A stretch of DNA of 35,209 bases from an uncultured Pelagibacteraceae bacterium. GTDB lineage: Bacteria > Pseudomonadota > Alphaproteobacteria > Pelagibacterales > Pelagibacteraceae. This document shows positions 1 to 7,953 of this stretch, one piece after another. The notes under the pieces are model-generated. The model was not told where the DNA came from and did no database searches. It saw only the letters and a list, made by a program, of their open reading frames with translations. Made by a program: the position numbers and the translations under genes. Position 1 is the first letter of the stretch; every line of letters starts with the position of its first letter. The DNA lies in the NCBI GenBank assembly GCA_902521675.1, contig CABYSP010000011.1, forward strand, positions 1 through 35,209, written 5' to 3'.

Positions 1-386
1 TCTCCATCAATAAAATTATTTTTTTTATAATTTCTAGTTTTAAATTTATTTTTTACTTTGCTAAAAATATACCTTCTGCTCACTGGTAGAATTAAAAAAA
101 AACCTACTATATCTGTTAAAAACCCTGGTATTATTAAAAGTATTGCTGCAAAAGCAATTGCAGCTCCAGAAAGTACCTCATAAGCTGGAGTCTCATTTTT
201 GCTTATTTGAACAAATCCAGATCTTAGAGTATTTAATCCTTCATATTTTGCGTAATAAACACCTACTATAGCTGTAGTCAAAATTAAAAAAATTGTACTA
301 AAAGCTCCGATTTGTGATCCAATTTTAATAAAAAGATATATTTCAATTATAGGTATAAGAATTATTGATAAAAAAATTGGGTTCAT
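1..386 (-). CDS. fxsA: FxsA family membrane protein (C-terminus cut by window edge)
   Basis: This is an unlisted minus-strand frame that starts at the ATG at 384-386 and is open to base 1. It translates to about 128 residues beginning MNPIFLSIILIPIIEIYLFI. The pattern of the FxsA family is visible: a first membrane helix containing the IEIYLF segment, a second helix around residues 30-45, an E-x-L-x-x-A-ish stretch (YEVLSGAAIAFAAILLI), then the hallmark IPGFLTDIVGF segment and a basic tail (RRYIFSK). The E. coli homologue is known for overexpression relieving F-plasmid exclusion of phage T7; its cellular role is otherwise unclear. It is divergent from the Tim44-like gene, a neighbourhood common in alphaproteobacteria. 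The 3' end lies outside the window. Confidence 0.88.
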   Translation of the reverse strand, partial: MNPIFLSIILIPIIEIYLFIKIGSQIGAFSTIFLILTTAIVGVYYAKYEGLNTLRSGFVQISKNETPAYEVLSGAAIAFAAILLIIPGFLTDIVGFFLILPVSRRYIFSKVKNKFKTRNYKKNNFIDG

Positions 387-444
387 TTGTCCTTAATCTA
401 AATTGCTGGTTGAAATTAATCAACAGAGTAATTACTATCACCAT

Positions 445-1044
445 ATGAATTATAGTTTTGAGTACATCGATATAATTTTATTGGCCATGATTGCTGGTTT
501 TATCTTCTTAAGATTAAGAGGAATACTTGGTAAAAGATCTGGCTTTGAAGGTAAGGCTTCTCCACAATTTAAAGAAACCTTAGAAAGAATAAATAACCCT
601 CAAAAACCCAAAAAAATAAATGAGAGTTTTAATGATGAGGCTCAAAAAGAATTTATAAAGGGTGCTAAAATTGCTTACGAAACAATAATTACGGATTTTA
701 GTGATAACGATAATAAAATAGTTGCAAGTAAACCATTGTTAAATGGAAAAATCTATGACCAATTTAGTCAAGCACTAAAAGATAGAAATGATAGAGGCCA
801 TTTTGCTGAGATAACTTTCATAGGTGTAAACTCAGCTAAAATTAAAGAGCATAAAAAAATTGGCAAAATATTAAATGTAACTGTGGATTTTATTGCAGAG
901 GTGATTACCTGTATCAAAGATAAAGATAAAAAAATTGTATCTGGTGATCCAGAAAAAATTAAAAAAATTTATGATACTTGGGTTTTTTCAAGAGATATTA
1001 CATCGACTAACCCAAACTGGCAGCTTGTAAATATTTTAACTTAA
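445..1044 (+). CDS. Tim44-like domain protein, membrane anchored
   Basis: It encodes 199 residues from the ATG at 445. The open frame extends up to a TTG at 403, but family members begin directly with the short membrane helix, here about residues 4-22 (YIDIILLAMIAGFIFLRLR), so I prefer 445. The helix is followed by a basic linker (LGKRSGFEG) and a C-terminal Tim44-like domain from about residue 65 onward, which has the NTF2-like fold in this family. Bacterial Tim44-like proteins (TimA) are inner-membrane proteins related to the mitochondrial import motor subunit; their bacterial function is poorly defined. The neighbours are divergent fxsA and the directly abutting Smr gene. I am confident of the family and not of the role. 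Confidence 0.85.
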   Translation: MNYSFEYIDIILLAMIAGFIFLRLRGILGKRSGFEGKASPQFKETLERINNPQKPKKINESFNDEAQKEFIKGAKIAYETIITDFSDNDNKIVASKPLLNGKIYDQFSQALKDRNDRGHFAEITFIGVNSAKIKEHKKIGKILNVTVDFIAEVITCIKDKDKKIVSGDPEKIKKIYDTWVFSRDITSTNPNWQLVNILT

Positions 1045-1467
1045 TTGAATAAGAGAATTTCAGACAAAGATAAAAAAGACTGGGAGTCTTTTATTAAGAG
1101 TTCTGAAAAACTTCCAAATAAAGACCTAAAAAACCAAAAAAAAAAATTCTTCAAAGTAAGATCAATAGATTTACATGGATATTCGTTGGATGAAGCAAAT
1201 AAAATAATAGAAGATCTTATATATAATGCTTATTTAAAAAGTGTTAATAAATTAATAGTTGTTACTGGAAAAGGTCTTCATTCAGATAATGAAAAAGATC
1301 CTTATATTTCAAAGGATCTTGGTATTTTAAAATATTCAGTTCCTGAATTCATCTTAAATAATAGAAATTTAATGAGCATGATCAATGAAATAAAAGAGGC
1401 AGAAATTGAAGATGGCGGTGCTGGAGCGTTCTATATTTTTTTAAAAAAAAATAAATCTATAAAATAA
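1045..1467 (+). CDS. Smr domain protein (putative DNA/RNA nuclease)
   Basis: It encodes 140 residues and starts with TTG at 1045, immediately after the stop codon of the Tim44-like gene. The TTG start is supported because the N-terminus ([20 protein letters not shown]) matches the family's usual beginning and no upstream or nearby ATG exists. The Smr domain contains the DLHGY motif at residues 42-46 and the VTGKGLHS segment near 73-80, the two signatures of the MutS2-C-terminal nuclease fold, and ends with [12 protein letters not shown]. Stand-alone Smr proteins can nick or cleave nucleic acids, but the substrate here is unknown. It is probably cotranscribed with the upstream gene. Its last 11 bases overlap the 3' end of convergent hslU. 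Confidence 0.88.
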   Translation: MNKRISDKDKKDWESFIKSSEKLPNKDLKNQKKKFFKVRSIDLHGYSLDEANKIIEDLIYNAYLKSVNKLIVVTGKGLHSDNEKDPYISKDLGILKYSVPEFILNNRNLMSMINEIKEAEIEDGGAGAFYIFLKKNKSIK

Positions 1468-2830
1468 ATTTTGATAGATCTGTATCTTTTACCAATGTAT
1501 CTAAATTTTTATTAATATATTCTTTATTAATTACGATTTTTTCACCTGAACGGTCAGTTGCGGTGAAACTAATTTCATCTAAAATTTTCTCAATTATAGT
1601 ATGCAATCTTCTAGCACCAATATTCTCAACTGAAGCATTTACTTCAGAGGCAATATTAGCAATTGCATCAATACCATCATCTGAAAACTCAAGATCAACA
1701 TTTTCAGTTTTTAACAGGGCCACATATTGTTTAATCAAACTAAAATCTGGTTCTCTTAAGATTCTTTTAAAATCTTCACTTGTTAAAGCTTCTAACTCAA
1801 CCCTAATTGGTAATCGTCCTTGTAGCTCAGGTAATAAATCAGATGGTTTAGCAAGCTGGAAGGCTCCAGATGCAATAAATAATATATGGTCTGTTTTTAT
1901 TGGACCGTGTTTTGTATTTACAGTTGTTCCTTCAATTAAAGGTAATAAATCTCTTTGAACACCTTCTCTTGAAACATCTCCACCAACCCTATCTGTTCTT
2001 GCTGAGATTTTGTCTATTTCGTCTAAAAAAACTATTCCATTATTCTCAGTTGAAAGTTTTGCAGCTTTAATAATTTTATCTTGTTCTATTAATTTATCAG
2101 ACTCGTCATTAATTAAAATTTCATGTGATTCTTTTACAGTCATTTTTTTCTTCTTTTCCTTGGTACCCATTGATTTTCCAATCATTTCACCAATGTTAAT
2201 CATACCAACATTAGCTCCAGGCATTCCAGGAATTTCAAAAGATGCACCTCCTGTACCACTATCACTTACAGCTATTTCAATTTCATTATCATCTAAATCA
2301 CCATTTCTAAGTCTTTTTCTAAAACTTTCTCTTGTGGCTAAACTTGCTTTTTTGCCAACTAAAGCATCTAAAACTTTTTCCTCGGCAGCTTTTTGAGCTT
2401 GTGCAAAAACTTCTTTTCTTTTTTTTACTTTTTCCATTGAGATTGCTATCTCAATTAAATCTCTCACGATTTGTTCTACATCTCTACCGACGTATCCGAC
2501 CTCAGTAAATCTTGTAGCCTCTACTTTCACAAAAGGAGCCTCAGCTAATTTTGAGAGTCTTCTTGAGATTTCAGTTTTTCCAACACCAGTTGGTCCAATC
2601 ATTAAAATATTTTTTGGCAAAACTTCATTCTTCATTTCACCTTTAAGAGCCTGTCTTCTCCATCTATTTCTTAATGCTACAGCAACAGCTCTTTTTGCTT
2701 TATTTTGTCCAACTACAAATCTATCCAACTCGGATACAATTTCTCTTGGCGATAAAGAACTTACTAAAGAAGCCTCTTCTTTTTGTTTTTTATCATTTGG
2801 GTGCAGTTGTGTTACGTTTGATTTATCCAT
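1457..2830 (-). CDS. hslU: HslU, ATPase subunit of the HslUV protease
   Basis: It encodes 457 residues, close to the family's usual length. HslU is the AAA+ hexamer that unfolds substrates and feeds them to the HslV peptidase in the cytoplasm. Visible features are the N-terminal [16 protein letters not shown] segment (about 27-42), Walker A GPTGVGKT at 79-86, the inserted I-domain (about 110-240), Walker [11 protein letters not shown] near 270, a sensor/arginine region, and the C-terminal tail ending DLSKFIL. In this family that tail docks into HslV. The start codon overlaps the hslV stop by one base (TAATG), which implies translational coupling. The 3' end overlaps the convergent Smr gene by 11 bases, with no terminator hairpin seen between them. 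Confidence 0.97.
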   Translation of the reverse strand: MDKSNVTQLHPNDKKQKEEASLVSSLSPREIVSELDRFVVGQNKAKRAVAVALRNRWRRQALKGEMKNEVLPKNILMIGPTGVGKTEISRRLSKLAEAPFVKVEATRFTEVGYVGRDVEQIVRDLIEIAISMEKVKKRKEVFAQAQKAAEEKVLDALVGKKASLATRESFRKRLRNGDLDDNEIEIAVSDSGTGGASFEIPGMPGANVGMINIGEMIGKSMGTKEKKKKMTVKESHEILINDESDKLIEQDKIIKAAKLSTENNGIVFLDEIDKISARTDRVGGDVSREGVQRDLLPLIEGTTVNTKHGPIKTDHILFIASGAFQLAKPSDLLPELQGRLPIRVELEALTSEDFKRILREPDFSLIKQYVALLKTENVDLEFSDDGIDAIANIASEVNASVENIGARRLHTIIEKILDEISFTATDRSGEKIVINKEYINKNLDTLVKDTDLSKFIL

Positions 2831-3345
2831 TAAATTTTTTCTATTTTTACATTATTATTTGTGAAAACACATATGTCTGCTGCAACTTTAATTGCTTTTT
2901 TAGCAACCTCTTCAGCTGACATATCGCCTTCCAGTAAAACTTTTCCAGCTGCTAATGCATAATTACCACCTGAGCCTATTCCAATAACATTTCCTTCAGG
3001 CTCTAGCACATCACCAGTTCCAGAAATAATATAGCTATTACTTTTATCTCCTACAGCCATTAACGCCTCTAATCTTCTTAAATATTTATCCGTTCTCCAA
3101 TCTTTAGCTAATTCAACAGCAGCTCTAGATAAATTTCCTGCATGTTTTTCTAACTTGCCTTCTAATCTTTCAAATAAAGTTAAAGCATCAGCAGTTGATC
3201 CTGCAAATCCTGCTACTACATCTCTTTTTTCAATTTTTCTGACTTTTGAAGCTGTGCTTTTAACAACAGTATTTCCCATACTGACTTGTCCATCACCAGC
3301 AACTACTACTTCGTTATTTTTTCTAATTAGTACAATTGTTGTCAT
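2830..3345 (-). CDS. hslV: HslV, peptidase subunit of the HslUV protease
   Basis: It encodes 171 residues. HslV is an N-terminal-nucleophile threonine peptidase related to proteasome beta subunits. The sequence begins [10 protein letters not shown], so removal of Met exposes Thr2 as the catalytic residue. The [22 protein letters not shown] segment (split here by position, residues 18-39) carries the conserved lysines, and [17 protein letters not shown] and the [12 protein letters not shown] motif are standard for the family. It is first in an hslV-hslU operon transcribed leftward. The 89-base gap to divergent hisB must hold both promoters. Confidence 0.97.
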   Translation of the reverse strand: MTTIVLIRKNNEVVVAGDGQVSMGNTVVKSTASKVRKIEKRDVVAGFAGSTADALTLFERLEGKLEKHAGNLSRAAVELAKDWRTDKYLRRLEALMAVGDKSNSYIISGTGDVLEPEGNVIGIGSGGNYALAAGKVLLEGDMSAEEVAKKAIKVAADICVFTNNNVKIEKI

Positions 3346-3382
3346 ACCTAATAAATGGTAACTTTTTTTGATACTTCAAGTC

Positions 3383-3412
3383 TTGAGACTAATATTGATC
3401 TAGTAGTATTAT
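3383..3412 (+). promoter_or_regulatory. Candidate sigma-70-type promoter for the his operon
   Basis: A TTGAGA hexamer at 3383-3388 is separated by 18 bases from TATTAT at 3407-3412. This would place the start of transcription about 15 bases before the hisB ATG at 3435. No Shine-Dalgarno sequence is visible before hisB. The -35 hexamer overlaps an 11-base perfect palindrome, TCAAGTCTTGA, at 3376-3386, which could be an operator or chance. The assignment rests on consensus matching alone in A/T-rich DNA. Confidence 0.4.
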
Positions 3413-3434
3413 GTATGTATACCATTAAAAATAT

Positions 3435-4025
3435 ATGGCTAGAAAAGGAAAAGTATCTCGGAAAACAAAAGAAACCAGCATCAATGTTGAAGTAAACATT
3501 GATGGAAAAGGAAAGTACCAAATAGATACCGGTATAGGTTTTCTGGACCACATGCTTGAACAATTATCGAAACATTCTTTAATTGATTTAAAAGTTAAAG
3601 CAAAAGGAGATACTCATATAGATCTTCATCACACTACAGAGGACACAGGAATTGCTATTGGTGAGGCTTTAAAAAAGGCGGCTAAAAAATTTATAGGAAT
3701 AAAAAGATATGCACATACAATTATTCCAATGGATGAAACATTAACGAGAGTTGCAATAGACGTATCAAATAGACCTTATTTAATCTGGAAAGTAAGATTA
3801 AAAGTTGAGAAACTAGGTGAGATGGATACAGAACTATTTAAAGAATGGTTCCAAGCATTTTCTCAATCTGCTGGCATTACAATGCACGTTGAAAATATTT
3901 ATGGTGATAATAGTCACCACATAATTGAGTCTTGCTATAAAGCATTAGCGAGATCATTAAGAGCTGCATTAGAGATGGATCCAAGAAATAAGAAGAGCAT
4001 ACCGTCCACTAAAGGCTCACTATAA
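3435..4025 (+). CDS. hisB: HisB, imidazoleglycerol-phosphate dehydratase
   Basis: It encodes 196 residues, the monofunctional form without the phosphatase domain found in E. coli HisB. It catalyses dehydration of imidazole glycerol phosphate to imidazole acetol phosphate in histidine synthesis. The two metal-binding repeats are clear: [15 protein letters not shown] followed by [17 protein letters not shown], and later [19 protein letters not shown]. The ending [11 protein letters not shown] is typical of the family. It is the first gene of a his run on the plus strand. hisH follows 5 bases after its stop. Confidence 0.97.
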   Translation: MARKGKVSRKTKETSINVEVNIDGKGKYQIDTGIGFLDHMLEQLSKHSLIDLKVKAKGDTHIDLHHTTEDTGIAIGEALKKAAKKFIGIKRYAHTIIPMDETLTRVAIDVSNRPYLIWKVRLKVEKLGEMDTELFKEWFQAFSQSAGITMHVENIYGDNSHHIIESCYKALARSLRAALEMDPRNKKSIPSTKGSL

Positions 4026-4030
4026 ATTTA

Positions 4031-4657
4031 ATGAACGTCACAATTGTTGATTATAATTCGGGCAACATAAGCTCGGTAATAAATTCTTTTAAGGAAGTTG
4101 CTAAAGATAAAGTAAATATAGAAGTGACTTCAGATTTAAATAAGATTAAATCTTCAGACAAAGTTGTTTTACCAGGACAGGGTTCGTTTAAAAGTTGTAT
4201 TGATGCTCTAAATAATATCAATGGTTTAGTGGGTACATTAAATGATTTTGCACTAACTAATAAAAAACCACTTCTTGGTATTTGTGTTGGATTACAAATG
4301 TTTGCAGATATTGGTTATGAAGAAACAGAAACAAAAGGTCTTGGTTGGATATCGGGCAAGGTATCTAAAATAGACAATAAAAAAGGAAAGTACAAACTTC
4401 CTCACATTGGTTGGAACCAAATTAACATTGTTAAAGATAGCAAAATTTTTAAAGATATAAAAAATAATTCTCACATGTATTTTGTACATAGCTATGAATT
4501 TGTTCCTGAAGACAGAAATGTAATTTCAGCAACAACAGACTATTCTTCAAATATAGTTTGTTCGGTTGAAAAAGAAAATATTTTTGGAACCCAGTTTCAC
4601 CCTGAAAAGAGTGATAAATTAGGTCTCCAAATTATTCAAAATTTTATAAAATTATAA
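4031..4657 (+). CDS. hisH: HisH, glutaminase subunit of IGP synthase
   Basis: It encodes 208 residues. This class I glutamine amidotransferase releases ammonia from glutamine and channels it to HisF. The nucleophile elbow GICVGLQMF places the catalytic cysteine at residue 85, and the His-Glu pair is in QFHPEKSD (His190, Glu192). The oxyanion-type PGQGSF loop is at 48-53. It belongs to the his operon: a small lipoprotein ORF begins one base after its stop, then hisA. Its partner HisF is encoded two genes further on. Confidence 0.97.
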   Translation: MNVTIVDYNSGNISSVINSFKEVAKDKVNIEVTSDLNKIKSSDKVVLPGQGSFKSCIDALNNINGLVGTLNDFALTNKKPLLGICVGLQMFADIGYEETETKGLGWISGKVSKIDNKKGKYKLPHIGWNQINIVKDSKIFKDIKNNSHMYFVHSYEFVPEDRNVISATTDYSSNIVCSVEKENIFGTQFHPEKSDKLGLQIIQNFIKL

Positions 4658-4658
4658 A

Positions 4659-4802
4659 ATGAGATATTTTGCATATATCTTGTTATTTTTTTTATTTGCA
4701 TGTGAAAGTCCCATTGGGGCTAAAGATATGAAAAAAAATAAAAATAGTGAAACTATTCAAATGAGAGTAATAACTGAACCAAGTATTAAAATAAAAAAAT
4801 GA
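4659..4802 (+). CDS. Small predicted lipoprotein inside the his operon
   Basis: This 47-residue ORF fills the whole gap between hisH and hisA. It begins one base after the hisH stop, and its TGA overlaps the hisA ATG by four bases (ATGA), which is the spacing expected of a genuine, translationally coupled gene. The protein begins MRYFAYILLFFLFACESPIG: a short positive end, a hydrophobic core, and a lipobox LFAC with the cysteine at residue 15. After lipidation a peptide of about 33 residues, lysine- and asparagine-rich, would remain. I do not recognise a family. The evidence is position plus signal-peptide pattern; function is unknown, and a link to histidine synthesis is not implied. Confidence 0.7.
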   Translation: MRYFAYILLFFLFACESPIGAKDMKKNKNSETIQMRVITEPSIKIKK

Positions 4803-5524
4803 AAATATTCCCAGCAATAGATATTAAAGATAAAAAGTGTGTGCGTTTAATTAAAGGAGATTTTGATAATAAAACTGAATATGAAATGTCACCGGTTGAA
4901 CAAGCTGGTAAATATAAAGATCATGGTTTTAAAAATTTGCATATAGTTGATTTAGATGGAGCTTTGACTGGTGAAACAATTAATTTAGATATTATTGAGG
5001 AAATAGTTAGTAAATTTGATATTAAAATTGAAATTGGTGGAGGTATTAGAAATTTTGAAAGCATTGAGAAATATACTGATGCTGGTGTCGAAAAAGTTAT
5101 TTTAGGAAGTGCTGCTATAAAAGATAAAAACTTTTTAAAAGAAGCATGTGATAAATTTCCAAATAAAATTGCTTTAGGGTTAGATGCTAAAGATGGATAT
5201 TTATCGGTTTCAGGTTGGAAGGAAAATTCCAATCAATTGACTTTAGATTATTTGAGAGAAGTTAACGATTATGGCGTAAGTAGATTGATTTATACAGATA
5301 TTAATAGAGATGGAATGAAGCAAAGTCCCAATTTCGAAGAGACAGCAAAGGTTGCAGATACTTCTAATTGCCCAGTAATTATATCTGGTGGAGTTTCTTC
5401 AATAGATGACATTAAAAGGGCTAAAGGATTAAATAATAATAACATTGAAGGCATTATAGTTGGAAAAGCAATCTATGATGGTGATATTAAATTAGAAGAA
5501 TTAGTAAAAGAATTAGATGCTTAA
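4799..5524 (+). CDS. hisA: HisA, ProFAR isomerase
   Basis: It encodes 241 residues of a TIM barrel. It catalyses the Amadori rearrangement of ProFAR to PRFAR in histidine synthesis. The N-terminal [14 protein letters not shown] carries the first catalytic Asp (residue 8), and the second lies in the [10 protein letters not shown] segment at the start of the second barrel half. Phosphate-binding glycine stretches are visible at [12 protein letters not shown] and [11 protein letters not shown], with IVGKAIYDG near the end. It overlaps the upstream lipoprotein ORF by four bases and the downstream hisF by eight. Confidence 0.97.
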   Translation: MKIFPAIDIKDKKCVRLIKGDFDNKTEYEMSPVEQAGKYKDHGFKNLHIVDLDGALTGETINLDIIEEIVSKFDIKIEIGGGIRNFESIEKYTDAGVEKVILGSAAIKDKNFLKEACDKFPNKIALGLDAKDGYLSVSGWKENSNQLTLDYLREVNDYGVSRLIYTDINRDGMKQSPNFEETAKVADTSNCPVIISGGVSSIDDIKRAKGLNNNNIEGIIVGKAIYDGDIKLEELVKELDA

Positions 5525-6272
5525 AAATAGAATTATACCATGTTTAGATGTTAAAAATGGACGTGTTGTAAAAGGAATTAACTTTGTTGATCTGCAGGAT
5601 GCAGGTGACCCTGTTGAACAAGCCAAAATTTATTCAGACGGTGGAGCAGATGAAATTTGTTTTTTAGATATTACTGCTTCAAATGAAAATAGAGATACAA
5701 TTTATGATGTTGTTGAGAAAACTTCCAAAAAATGTTTTGTTCCTTTAACTGTTGGTGGTGGCGTTAGAAGTGTAGAGGATATCAATAAACTACTGAACTG
5801 TGGGGCAGACAAAGTTTCTATTAATACTGCAGCAGTTCAAAATTCAGAAGTAGTAGTAGAAAGTTCAAAAAAATTTGGTTCACAATGCATCGTTGTTGCC
5901 ATTGATGCTAAAAAAAATGCTGACAAATGGGAAATTTTCACTCACGGTGGAAGAAACAATACTGGAATTGATGCCATCGAATTCGTAAAAAAAATGGAAG
6001 ACTATGGAGCAGGCGAGCTGTTAGTTACTTCTATGGATAGAGATGGTACTCAAGTTGGATATGATATTGATTTAATGTCAAAGATCTCTTCAAAGGTGAA
6101 TATTCCTATCATTGCATCTGGTGGAGTTGGAGATCTAGATCATTTAGTTGACGGAATTAAATTAGGAAATGCAAGCGCTGTATTAGCTGCATCAATATTC
6201 CACTATGGCAAACATTCTGTAAAAGAAGCTAAGGAGTATTTGGATTCAAAAGGAATACCTGTTAGAATTTAA
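5517..6272 (+). CDS. hisF: HisF, cyclase subunit of IGP synthase
   Basis: It encodes 251 residues, the normal length. HisF uses ammonia from HisH to convert PRFAR to imidazole glycerol phosphate and AICAR. Catalytic Asp11 ([16 protein letters not shown]) and Asp130 ([10 protein letters not shown]) are both at the expected positions. Phosphate loops are seen at VGGGVRS and ASGGVGDL, and the [12 protein letters not shown] segment is diagnostic. It overlaps hisA by eight bases and precedes hisE by one. The AICAR it releases would be consumed by PurH, encoded at 17509-19047. Confidence 0.98.
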   Translation: MLKNRIIPCLDVKNGRVVKGINFVDLQDAGDPVEQAKIYSDGGADEICFLDITASNENRDTIYDVVEKTSKKCFVPLTVGGGVRSVEDINKLLNCGADKVSINTAAVQNSEVVVESSKKFGSQCIVVAIDAKKNADKWEIFTHGGRNNTGIDAIEFVKKMEDYGAGELLVTSMDRDGTQVGYDIDLMSKISSKVNIPIIASGGVGDLDHLVDGIKLGNASAVLAASIFHYGKHSVKEAKEYLDSKGIPVRI

Positions 6273-6273
6273 T

Positions 6274-6546
6274 ATGCTTTATACATTAGAAAACTTAATT
6301 AAACTTGCAAGAGATAGAAAATCTTCACCTGTTGAAGGATCGTACACTAATAAGCTGCTTAAAGATAAAAAATTAAGCAAGGCAAAAGTTTTAGAGGAAG
6401 TTAATGAATTGATTGATGCAGTGGAAGAAAATTCAAACAAAATTCATGAAGCAGCAGATGTTTTTTATCATCTATTAATGTATCTTGAAGCTAATGATAT
6501 AAAAATTGAAGAAGTAATGTCAGAATTAGATAAAAGGAGAAAATGA
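6274..6546 (+). CDS. hisE: HisE, phosphoribosyl-ATP pyrophosphatase
   Basis: It encodes 90 residues of an all-alpha MazG-like hydrolase that removes pyrophosphate from phosphoribosyl-ATP, the second step of histidine synthesis. The metal-binding EEVNELIDAV motif and EAADVFYHLLMYLEAND are both present. It is a stand-alone HisE, not fused to HisI, as is normal in alphaproteobacteria. It lies in the his operon, and its last four bases overlap the start of the HIT gene (ATGA). The genes hisG, hisD, hisC and hisI are not in this window. Confidence 0.94.
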   Translation: MLYTLENLIKLARDRKSSPVEGSYTNKLLKDKKLSKAKVLEEVNELIDAVEENSNKIHEAADVFYHLLMYLEANDIKIEEVMSELDKRRK

Positions 6547-6908
6547 GTTACGACGATAACAATATTTTTGCAAAAATTTTACGTGGAGAGATTCCTTGTA
6601 ATAAAATTTATGAAGATGATTTTGTTTTGTCATTTCATGACATTAATCCGCAAAAAAAAATTCATGCTTTAGTTATACCTAAAGGTAAATATGTTGATTT
6701 AGATGATTTTAGTCAGAATGCTTCTCCAGAGGAGATGATTGGATTATTAAAAGGTATTAATATAGTTGCTAAAAAGCTTGGTATTTCAACAGAAGTAGGA
6801 AAAGGTTATAGAGCAATAGTTAATATCAGCGATCATGGTGGTCAAGAGGTGCCCCACTTGCATTTTCATTTATTTGGAGGTGAAAGAGTTGGCAAAATGG
6901 TTGAGTGA
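6543..6908 (+). CDS. HIT family (HinT-like) nucleotide hydrolase
   Basis: It encodes 121 residues. HIT proteins hydrolyse nucleoside phosphoramidates or acyl-adenylates. The His triad is clear near the C-terminus, PHLHFHLFGG with His105, His107 and His109. The N-terminal NIFAKILRGEIPCNKIYEDD and FHDINPQKKIHALVIPKG segments are standard for the HinT branch. It is translationally coupled to hisE upstream and to the GNAT gene downstream, so it is probably part of the his transcript. The physiological substrate cannot be read from the sequence. Confidence 0.95.
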   Translation: MSYDDNNIFAKILRGEIPCNKIYEDDFVLSFHDINPQKKIHALVIPKGKYVDLDDFSQNASPEEMIGLLKGINIVAKKLGISTEVGKGYRAIVNISDHGGQEVPHLHFHLFGGERVGKMVE

Positions 6909-7408
6909 CACAAGAAGTTAAAAGAAATTACCTAGAAATAAATTCAATTGAAGATCTTAAAGAAGGTAAAAAGCCATCTGATGATTATTCTATAAGTTTA
7001 ATTGATCCTATTGATTTTCAGTTAAATAAATTTTTTTATAAAAATATTGGGAAAAATCATAAATGGATAGATAGACTGATATGGTCTGAAGAAAAATGGA
7101 TAGGGTATTTATCTGATAATAAAGTTAAAACTTACGTTTTAAAATACAAAAATGATTTAGTTGGTTTTTTTGAACTGATTTTTCACAAAGATGAAAGAGA
7201 AGTCGAAATAGCTTATTTTGGGATATTAGAAGAATATCAAAATAAAAAATTAGGTTCTTATTTACTTTCTGAGGCAATTAAAAAATGCTTTGAATTTAAA
7301 ATTAAACGTGTTTGGCTGCACACATGTTCTCTTGATCACAAACATGCTTTGAATAATTATATTTCAAGAGGAATGAAGATTTTTAAAAGTGAAAAAATTA
7401 ATCTTTAA
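6905..7408 (+). CDS. GNAT family N-acetyltransferase
   Basis: It encodes 167 residues and starts with GTG at 6905, overlapping the HIT stop in a GTGA arrangement; no in-frame ATG is near. The acetyl-CoA fold is seen in the beta strands around EVEIAYFGILEEY followed by the pyrophosphate-binding loop QNKKLGSYLLSEAI, then KIKRVWLHTCSLDHKHALNNYISRGM, which is typical GNAT motif A and B spacing. The amino-group acceptor is unknown. Its 3' end overlaps convergent lolA by four bases. It is probably the last gene of the his transcript. Confidence 0.8.
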   Translation: MTQEVKRNYLEINSIEDLKEGKKPSDDYSISLIDPIDFQLNKFFYKNIGKNHKWIDRLIWSEEKWIGYLSDNKVKTYVLKYKNDLVGFFELIFHKDEREVEIAYFGILEEYQNKKLGSYLLSEAIKKCFEFKIKRVWLHTCSLDHKHALNNYISRGMKIFKSEKINL

Positions 7409-7953
7409 TTTTGTTTAGGGATTTTAAATAAACTTTTAGAAATGATTCTATTTTTTCTAATTGAAGACAAAAAGGTTATATTAAAATTTTGATAAGGATC
7501 AGTATTTTGCCAGCCTATTAAATCAAAAGTTTTATTATCAAAAAAAATATTAATTATATTATCATTTTCATTGATTGAGTAATTTATGAGATTACCATCA
7601 ATTAATCTTTCATCTAAATTATAAATTTTTTCTATTAAAAAATTTTTATCTAAAATTAGATTTAAAGGCGTTTTACTAAGTGGATATCTATAGTAACTTG
7701 TTCTTGTTTTTATTACCAATGATTTTCCATTTGAAACCAAAATTTTATTATTACTTTTAGCATATTCACAATATATTTTTTTTGGATATTCAATTGTGCA
7801 AATTCCAATTTCGGTTTTTCCATTTATATTTTGTTCAAATTTAAAATCTAGGTTTTGAGTATTTTTTAAATTTTCTATTATCTTATTCTTATTATCTGCA
7901 TTTAAATTTGTAATTAGAATTAAATAAAAAAACATTAAATAAAATTTAAACAT
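7405..7953 (-). CDS. lolA: LolA-like outer-membrane lipoprotein carrier
   Basis: It encodes 182 residues with a Sec signal peptide (about 1-19, MFKFYLMFFYLILITNLNA, predicted cleavage after Ala). The mature part has the LolA pattern: an early helix (IIENLKNTQNLDFKFEQ), the strand ICTIEYPKKIYCEY, then ILVSNGKSLVIKTR and the YRYPLSKTPLNLILD hook. LolA ferries lipoproteins across the periplasm to the outer membrane. It directly follows ftsK (one-base overlap at 7953), the usual alphaproteobacterial order. Sequence conservation is low, so the call leans on the fold pattern and the neighbour. Confidence 0.8.
   Translation of the reverse strand: MFKFYLMFFYLILITNLNADNKNKIIENLKNTQNLDFKFEQNINGKTEIGICTIEYPKKIYCEYAKSNNKILVSNGKSLVIKTRTSYYRYPLSKTPLNLILDKNFLIEKIYNLDERLIDGNLINYSINENDNIINIFFDNKTFDLIGWQNTDPYQNFNITFLSSIRKNRIISKSLFKIPKQN

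Noticed and set aside
1563..2396. Two open frames of 131 and 128 residues on the plus strand inside hslU.
   Set aside because: They are antisense to a clear hslU, low in complexity (Ser/Ile/Leu-rich), and resemble no protein family.
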